NCBI GenBank assembly: GCA_021767525.1 | Contig: JAASTF010000031.1 | Location: forward strand, 1-18,915 | Length of the DNA stretch: 18,915 nucleotides | Source: Paracoccaceae bacterium | Lineage (GTDB): Bacteria > Pseudomonadota > Alphaproteobacteria > Rhodobacterales > Rhodobacteraceae | Reading direction: 5' to 3' | Shown: positions 13,807-18,915 of the stretch, piece after piece | Layout of the letters: every line of letters begins with the position of its first letter | Numbering within the stretch: position 1 is the first letter of the stretch | Notes under the pieces: generated by a model | What the model saw: the letters and a program-made list of their open reading frames with translations, nothing else | The model's database searches: none | Told to the model about the DNA's origin: nothing | Translations under genes and position numbers: made by a program

Positions 13807-14397
13807 CTAGCTGCCCCAGATCACTTTGACGTAGTTGCGCGTCTCGCGATAGGGCGGGACGCCGTTATACTTTTTCACCGCACCCGGGCCGGCATTATAG
13901 GCCGCCAGCGCCAGCCGCCAGCTTTTGAAGGTGCGGTATTGCTCGGCCAGGTAACGCGCGCCGCCATCCAGGTTCTGGTAAGGGTCGTGCGGATCGACGC
14001 CCAGCTTGGCCGCGGTGAACGGCATCAGCTGCGCCAGGCCGATCGCCCCCTTGTGCGACCGCGCCTTGGGATTGAACCGGCTTTCCTGGTTGACCAGGCG
14101 CAGAAACAGGTCTTCGGGGATGCCGTGGCGCCGCGCCGCGTCGCGCGCCATTTGCAGATATGGCCCCTTGTAGCGCCCGGAATAGGATTTCACCTCGTCG
14201 CCCCATTTCGTGGGCGTGATCACCCGCGGCGGCTGCAGGCGGACCGAGTTCTTGTATTGCTGCGAGGCACGGCTATCCAGAACCTTGGTTTGCGATCGGA
14301 ACAGCGTGTTGCGCGATTTCGACGACAACACATCCGCCGAGGCGACCCCGGCCAACCCAAGGCTGGCCGCACATGCCAAGAAAAGCACTACCCGCAT
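13807..14397 (-). CDS. Lytic transglycosylase, SLT (goose-lysozyme-like) domain
   Basis: This is a periplasmic enzyme that cleaves the glycan backbone of peptidoglycan with formation of 1,6-anhydro-muropeptides. The 196-residue product has a signal peptide (MRVVLFLACAASLGLAGVAS, cleavage near ASA) and a polar linker. An SLT catalytic domain follows: LVNQESRFNP with catalytic Glu105, GAIGLAQLMPFTAAKLGV (118-134), NLDGGARYLAEQ and AAYNAGPGAV (165-174), ending in NYVKVIWGS. All expected motifs are present. An upstream ATG at 14466 would add 23 residues before the signal peptide; ATG 14397, with a GGGGAAAG about five bases upstream, is preferred. It lies 65 bases after the LuxR-type gene on the same strand and may share its transcript. 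Confidence 0.92.
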   Translation of the reverse strand: MRVVLFLACAASLGLAGVASADVLSSKSRNTLFRSQTKVLDSRASQQYKNSVRLQPPRVITPTKWGDEVKSYSGRYKGPYLQMARDAARRHGIPEDLFLRLVNQESRFNPKARSHKGAIGLAQLMPFTAAKLGVDPHDPYQNLDGGARYLAEQYRTFKSWRLALAAYNAGPGAVKKYNGVPPYRETRNYVKVIWGS

Positions 14398-14462
14398 CAC
14401 TGTCTTTCCCCCCGGAATTCCTGGGCGCAGTATACGGATTTTGCCAGCGCCGGAAACCCCAA

Positions 14463-15038
14463 TCAAACGGCGCCGGCGCGCGGCTGCGATTGGGCTCCGC
14501 TCGCGCCGTCGGCCGGTTCCATCAGCGGGGCCTGCATCAGGTCTTCGACCAGCAGGCTAAGAAGCGCGCTGCGCCCGGTCACATCGGCCTTGCGGTAGAT
14601 CGCGTTCAGATGCGCCTTGACCGTCCCCTCGGCCGAGCCGCGCAGCTCGGCGATTTCGGTGTTGGACATGCCCTTCAGCGCGAATGTCGCCACGTCGCGT
14701 TCGGCCGGGGTCAGGTTCCAGCGGTCGAAATGCGCCTCCATCACGTCGTGCAACGCGCCCGCGGCGATCGACAGGCCGCGCTCCATGTGGGCCTTGCGGC
14801 GCAACAGCCGCAGCAGATAGCGGAATTCGAACACGATCCCCACCACCAGACCCAGCGCCGCGACGGTTTCCAGTATCAGGTGCCAATCCGACAGCGCATA
14901 GCGCCCCACATCCGCGAAATCCGAAATCGCGTCGCTTAGGAAGAACACCGCGCAAAACGCTTGCACGGGGATGAGGGCCACCAGCCCCGCACCCTCGCGC
15001 CGGGCGCCTGTTACCGTTTCATCGCGTCGTGTCGTCAT
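14463..15038 (-). CDS. Membrane-anchored LuxR-type helix-turn-helix regulator
   Basis: This looks like a DNA-binding protein tied to the inner membrane. Of its 191 residues, about 18-37 (GLVALIPVQAFCAVFFLSDA) and about 52-72 (WHLILETVAALGLVVGIVFE) are hydrophobic and predict two spans with a short loop between. A basic linker (RYLLRLLRRKAHMERGL) follows, then a LuxR/GerE HTH at about 107-165: LTPAERDVATFALKGMSNTE, IAELRGSAEGTVKAHLNAIY and RKADVTGRSALLS. There is no receiver or autoinducer domain. The gene starts at ATG 15038 inside the end of the cytochrome gene (20-base overlap), so the two are co-translated. PepSY and cytochrome neighbours suggest it senses an envelope or redox signal; that is inference. 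Confidence 0.82.
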   Translation of the reverse strand: MTTRRDETVTGARREGAGLVALIPVQAFCAVFFLSDAISDFADVGRYALSDWHLILETVAALGLVVGIVFEFRYLLRLLRRKAHMERGLSIAAGALHDVMEAHFDRWNLTPAERDVATFALKGMSNTEIAELRGSAEGTVKAHLNAIYRKADVTGRSALLSLLVEDLMQAPLMEPADGASGAQSQPRAGAV

Positions 15039-15555
15039 CGGGCATCACCTTAGTGCCGGTCACCATCGCGCGGGGCAGGTTCACGCCGGTGCGCAGGCTT
15101 TCGACCACCACGGCCGCCACATGCACCAGCGCCGACAGACCGACCCACAGGACCAAAGCTTCGTGCATTTCTTCCACCCAGTCCACGCCCCAGAACGCGT
15201 TGGTCGTCATCATCCAGCCCGTCAGGCTGATCGCCGCGATCCCCAAAAGCAGGTTCCAGATCATCCAGGCGCCCAGCGGGCTGTGCCCAATATGGTGGCG
15301 TACCCGGCCCGTGGCCATATCGCGCAGCTGCGACAGCGCGCCGCTGACGCTGGGCAGGAAATCGGTGAACCGTGCGTGGCGCGTGCCCACAAGCCCCCAG
15401 ACCACCCGCACCGCCAGCAACACCACGATGGCCCAGCCGATCTGTTCATGCAGCTTGCTGTCCTCGTCGATCAGCAAAGCGTTCGCCACGAACCCCAGCA
15501 CGAGGGTCCAGTGAAACACCCGCACCAGCGGGTCCCATACTTTTTGACGTGTCAT
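15019..15555 (-). CDS. Cytochrome b561-like (Ni/Fe-hydrogenase cytochrome b type) membrane protein
   Basis: This is an integral-membrane b-type cytochrome that passes electrons between quinone-side and periplasmic partners. The 178-residue product has four predicted spans near 12-29, 39-57, 95-115 and 132-152. Candidate heme-ligand histidines are in VFHW (15), KLHEQIGW (36), EEMHEAL (131) and ALVHVAA (145). It also has HHIGHSPLGAWMIWNLLLG, the 'GHNPLG' segment typical of this family. The ATG at 15555 has a GGAG/GGGG-rich stretch just upstream. A PepSY gene lies upstream and the LuxR-type gene overlaps its 3' end. In many proteobacteria this cytochrome family is found next to small PepSY or cytochrome c proteins. 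The electron partner here is unknown. Confidence 0.88.
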   Translation of the reverse strand: MTRQKVWDPLVRVFHWTLVLGFVANALLIDEDSKLHEQIGWAIVVLLAVRVVWGLVGTRHARFTDFLPSVSGALSQLRDMATGRVRHHIGHSPLGAWMIWNLLLGIAAISLTGWMMTTNAFWGVDWVEEMHEALVLWVGLSALVHVAAVVVESLRTGVNLPRAMVTGTKVMPDDDTTR

Positions 15556-15583
15556 ATCCCCATCTCCGGTTGGGCAAGGCCCT

Positions 15584-15604
15584 CCGGGGCCGTGCGGGCC
15601 CCGG
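15584..15604 (-). other. Intercistronic stem-loop between PepSY and cytochrome genes
   Basis: CCGGGGCC and GGCCCCGG pair perfectly around a five-base loop, in the 66-bp gap between the PepSY stop (15622) and the cytochrome start (15555). No U-run follows. It may set the ratio of the two products through partial termination or mRNA stability. Confidence 0.4.
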
Positions 15605-15621
15605 GAAACGCGCTGCCTGTA

Positions 15622-15888
15622 TCAGTCGTCGATCTTCTGGCGCCGCACGCTCAGATCGTTGTTCAGGTAGATTTCCAGGCGCTGGCCATCCTTGACCGCG
15701 TAGACCTCGATCTCGCCATCTTCCATCTCGATCTTGCGCACGTCATAGCCTTCGGCGGTCATCTTTTCCGTGATCTGCGCGCGTTTTTCCTGCGTCAGCC
15801 CACGGCCATAATCGTCGTCCGAGGCATGGGCCATCGGGGCGGCCAGGGCCAGGGCGGCGATCAGGGATGCGGTTTTCAAACGGGTCAT
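15622..15888 (-). CDS. Small secreted PepSY-domain protein
   Basis: This is a periplasmic protein of 88 residues. A signal peptide (MTRLKTASLIAALALAAPMA, cleavage after AHA at about 22) is followed by a single PepSY-like unit: EKRAQITEKMTAEGYDVRKI, then EMEDGEIEVYAVKDGQRLEI and YLNNDLSVRRQ. The 'helix, G-Y-x-V-x-x-I-x-x-x-x-G-x-x-E-V' layout and the final strand are characteristic. PepSY domains are found in peptidase inhibitors and in redox or iron-linked membrane proteins, and their exact ligand is unknown. ATG 15888 has AAGGAG six bases upstream. It is the first gene of a PepSY-cytochrome-LuxR run on the minus strand and is divergent from ssb. Confidence 0.85.
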   Translation of the reverse strand: MTRLKTASLIAALALAAPMAHASDDDYGRGLTQEKRAQITEKMTAEGYDVRKIEMEDGEIEVYAVKDGQRLEIYLNNDLSVRRQKIDD

Positions 15889-16138
15889 ATCCGTCTCCTT
15901 TGCGATGTTGCGTCAGTTGCGTTGGGTTTGCGGGGCGCACGCCCCGGGCCGGCACCGCGCCGGTCGGGACAAATCTGCGCCCCGGCCGCATCGAAAGGAA
16001 TTGGTCCCAGGGTCGAGAGCGCCGCTCTATACCTGCGGTTTAGGGCGAAACGCCTCGCCTTTTCGGCAAAGTTTACCTTTCCTTCACCGGCGCGGGATGA
16101 TGTAACCTGCGCAAACACGACTCGACAGGAGGGATGGC

Positions 16139-16642
16139 ATGGCCGGCTCGGTGAACAAGGTAATTCTGGTGGGCAACCTGGGGCGCGACCCCGAGGTGCG
16201 GACCTTTCAAAACGGCGGCAAGGTGTGCAACCTGCGCATCGCCACCTCGGAAACCTGGAAAGACCGCAACACCGGCGAACGGCGCGAAAAGACCGAGTGG
16301 CACTCGGTCGCGATCTTTTCCGAACCGCTGGCCCGCGTGGCCGAGCAATACCTGCGCAAGGGCTCGAAAGTATATATCGAGGGCCAGCTGGAAACCCGCA
16401 AATGGCAGGACCAGTCCGGCCAGGACAGGTATTCGACCGAGGTGGTGCTGCGCCCCTATAAAAGCGAGCTGACGATGCTGGATGGCCGCGGCGAAGGCGG
16501 CGGTGGCGGCGGCTATGGTGGTGGCCAGGGCGGCGGCTATGGCGGCGGCGATTACGGCGGCGGTTATGACAGCGGCCCGTCGCAGGGCGGCGGCGGATCG
16601 CCCGCCCCCTCGCGCGACCTGGACGACGAGATCCCGTTCTGA
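16139..16642 (+). CDS. ssb: Single-stranded DNA-binding protein
   Basis: SSB coats single-stranded DNA in replication, repair and recombination, working as a homotetramer. The 167-residue product has the OB fold (GSVNKVILVGNLGRDPEVRT at about 3-22, NLRIATSETWKDRNTGERRE, KTEWHSVAIF, GSKVYIEGQLETRKWQDQSG, STEVVL). A glycine-rich low-complexity linker of repeated GG(Y)GG units (about 117-154) follows, then the acidic partner-binding tip DLDDEIPF. AGGAGGG (16127-16133) lies five bases before ATG 16139. An ATG at 16134 is out of frame. The gene is followed by a strong intrinsic terminator, so it is probably a single-gene unit. I saw no LexA-type box (GTTC-N7-GTTC) upstream. Confidence 0.98.
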   Translation: MAGSVNKVILVGNLGRDPEVRTFQNGGKVCNLRIATSETWKDRNTGERREKTEWHSVAIFSEPLARVAEQYLRKGSKVYIEGQLETRKWQDQSGQDRYSTEVVLRPYKSELTMLDGRGEGGGGGGYGGGQGGGYGGGDYGGGYDSGPSQGGGGSPAPSRDLDDEIPF

Positions 16643-16650
16643 TCCCTGCA

Positions 16651-16680
16651 CCGCCCCCTGCCCGGGGGCGGTTTTCGTTT
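16651..16680 (+). terminator. Intrinsic terminator of ssb
   Basis: CCGCCCCC and GGGGGCGG form an eight-pair stem around TGCCC, followed immediately by TTTTCGTTT. It lies eight bases after the ssb TGA. This is the clearest Rho-independent terminator in the window. Its last base is shared with the stop of the convergent small ORF. Confidence 0.88.
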
Positions 16681-16811
16681 CAGCCCCAGATCGCCTGCAT
16701 CGCCAGGCCCAGCGGCACCGCAATGGCCAGCGCCACCAGCGCGGCCACCTGCCAGGTCGGCCGGGGCGCGGGGGCGTGAACGCCCATCACCTGTCTTTTG
16801 CGTCGCGTCAT
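16680..16811 (-). CDS. Small single-span membrane protein (43 residues), hypothetical
   Basis: This short frame lies between ssb and the acyltransferase gene. It reads MTRRKRQVMGVHAPAPRPTW, then QVAALVALAIAVPLGLAMQA, then IWG and TGA. The arrangement is a strongly basic N-terminus, a Pro/Ala linker, and one hydrophobic span of about 20 residues, giving an expected N-in membrane orientation. It fills the gap exactly: its stop touches the ssb terminator and its ATG is 47 bases from the divergent gene. There is no good Shine-Dalgarno before ATG 16811; an inner ATG at 16787 has AGACAGG upstream and would give 35 residues. I do not recognise the family. The composition favours a real microprotein, but this is not proven. 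Confidence 0.5.
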   Translation of the reverse strand: MTRRKRQVMGVHAPAPRPTWQVAALVALAIAVPLGLAMQAIWG

Positions 16812-16858
16812 GGGGGGCGATTAAGCCACAGTTTACTTATCCATGAGTTAATGCCGCC

Positions 16859-17713
16859 ATGATGGATGGTGGCGCATATCGCGAATTCGACATGGCCCAT
16901 GTGCCGCTGCAACAGCACCCGGCCCATGCCGCCGCGCTGTCGGCCATCGGGACCGAGGCGCGGATCATCGCCCTGCCCGATGGCGGCCAGGCCACCGCGA
17001 TGCTGCGCCGGTTCGGCCCCCTCGGCGTGGCGCTGGTGCCACGCGGGCCGGTCTGGCCCACGCCCCGCGCCGCCGATCTGGCGGATCTGCGCGCGTTGCG
17101 GCCGCATCTGCCCAAGCGCACCGCCCTTGTCGTTAATGCCGAGGCGCCGATACCCGCCGCCCTGCGGGCCTGGCCTCTGATAACGCCGCAAACGATCGCC
17201 GAATGGGATCTGTCCGCCGCGCCCGACGAACTGCGCCGTGGCCTGCACCAGAAATGGCGCAACCGGCTGGCCCGGGCCGAACGCATGGACCTGCCGATCC
17301 GGCACCGCCCGATGCCCGTCGACCCCGGCCACTGGCTGCTGCGGCACGCGGATCGGCAGGCCCGCGACCGCCGTTATCGCAGCTGGCCGCCGGCCCTTAT
17401 CGCCGCCCATGCCGCGCTTGGCACCGCGCAGCTGTTCGTGGCCGGGCCGGCCTCGGCGCCGGTGGCCGCGATGCTGTTCCTGGTCACCGGCCAACGCGCG
17501 ACCTACCAAACCGGGTGGAGCGATGCCGCCGGCCGCGCCGCCGACGCCCATCGCCGCCTGCTGTGGCATGCCGCCCTCAGCCTGCGCAGCCATGGCGTGC
17601 GGCTGCTGGACCTGGGCCAGGTCGACACCGAGAACGCGCCCGGCCTTGCGCGGTTCAAACTGGGCACCGGCGCCCGCGCGCGCCGACTTGGCCCCACGCT
17701 GTTGGTGGTATAG
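16859..17713 (+). CDS. FemAB/GNAT-like acyltransferase
   Basis: This is a predicted acyl- or aminoacyl-transferase of the GNAT/FemAB superfamily, 284 residues, cytoplasmic with no signal peptide. The C-terminal half carries the family pattern. It has QKWRNRLARAERMDL (about 131-145, matching the 'R.N.RKA.K.GL' helix). AAMLFLVTGQRATYQTGWSD and AADAHRRLLWHAALSLRSHG (about 207-245) follow, then LLDLGQVDTENAPGLARFKL and GTGA (the 'yDlgGid...pgl..FK..fG' signature, about 249-272). Relatives add amino acids to peptidoglycan or act on small molecules; the substrate here is unknown. Start is taken as the first of two tandem ATGs at 16859/16862, with no clear Shine-Dalgarno. An ATG at 16892 is an alternative. 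It precedes typA by 86 bp. Confidence 0.75.
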   Translation: MMDGGAYREFDMAHVPLQQHPAHAAALSAIGTEARIIALPDGGQATAMLRRFGPLGVALVPRGPVWPTPRAADLADLRALRPHLPKRTALVVNAEAPIPAALRAWPLITPQTIAEWDLSAAPDELRRGLHQKWRNRLARAERMDLPIRHRPMPVDPGHWLLRHADRQARDRRYRSWPPALIAAHAALGTAQLFVAGPASAPVAAMLFLVTGQRATYQTGWSDAAGRAADAHRRLLWHAALSLRSHGVRLLDLGQVDTENAPGLARFKLGTGARARRLGPTLLVV

Positions 17714-17799
17714 ACGCGGCGGCGCGGCGTTTTGCGACTGGTATTTCGCGCGAACACCCTTTAGGGCGGGCGCGAACAGGCCCAAAGGACACGCCGCGC

Positions 17800-18915
<1,116 letters not shown>

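Noticed and set aside
15885..16118. 77-codon minus-strand frame upstream of the PepSY gene
   Set aside because: It has no ribosome site, an Arg/Pro-rich tail and no recognisable pattern, and it overlaps the PepSY start region. Treated as chance in the ssb-PepSY divergent gap, where I found no convincing promoter.
15889..16138. Search for an SOS (LexA) box upstream of ssb
   Set aside because: No GTTC-N7-GTTC pattern was found by eye in this gap.
16490..16600. Glycine-codon tandem repeat
   Set aside because: It is the low-complexity linker of SSB, usual for this family, not a separate repeat element or CRISPR.

Overview
The window looks like chromosomal DNA of a Rhodobacterales (Rhodobacteraceae, 'roseobacter-like') alphaproteobacterium. 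The evidence is high GC content, the gene order pyrH-frr-uppS-cdsA-dxr, the style of the MiaA, SSB and TypA proteins, and GC-rich palindromic intergenic elements. The family assignment is an inference from sequence style, not from a database match. Most of the window is ordinary housekeeping and transport DNA. I see no tRNA, rRNA, CRISPR array, phage, insertion sequence or recognisable defence system.

Layout. (1) 1-3870, minus strand: a translation and cell-envelope operon read right to left as pyrH, frr, uppS, cdsA, dxr (dxr runs off the left edge). frr/uppS, uppS/cdsA and cdsA/dxr overlap by 1-4 bases, so they are probably translationally coupled. A 174-bp gap with a candidate promoter separates pyrH from frr. 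(2) 4003-5780, plus strand: miaA, then an AraC-type regulator. (3) 6012-12510, plus strand: a peptide/nickel-type ABC importer with a Tat-exported family 5 binding protein, a DppB-like permease, an unusually long DppC-like permease and a single polypeptide with both ATPase domains. A 12-bp direct repeat at 22-bp spacing lies between the AraC gene and the transporter and is a plausible operator. (4) 12715-13050, plus: a small ABM-fold protein. (5) 13125-15888, minus strand: PepSY protein, cytochrome b561-like protein, a two-TM membrane LuxR-type regulator, a lytic transglycosylase, and a secreted hypothetical protein whose frame is broken by a TAA but continues with coding character. (6) 16139-18915: ssb with a strong intrinsic terminator, a convergent 43-codon membrane microprotein, a FemAB/GNAT-like acyltransferase, and typA (cut by the right edge).

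How the genes may work together. PyrH makes UDP. Frr recycles ribosomes. UppS, CdsA and Dxr supply the undecaprenyl carrier, CDP-diacylglycerol and isoprenoid precursors. The AraC protein is the natural candidate regulator of the importer next to it. The PepSY, b-type cytochrome and membrane-HTH genes form a compact membrane module that could link periplasmic or redox state to transcription. That link is inferred from gene order and topology only.

The points most worth a second look are the PepSY/cytochrome/LuxR cassette, the TAA-interrupted secreted protein, the AraC direct repeats, the duplicated four-cysteine motifs in the fused ATPase, and the unannotated microprotein at 16680-16811.
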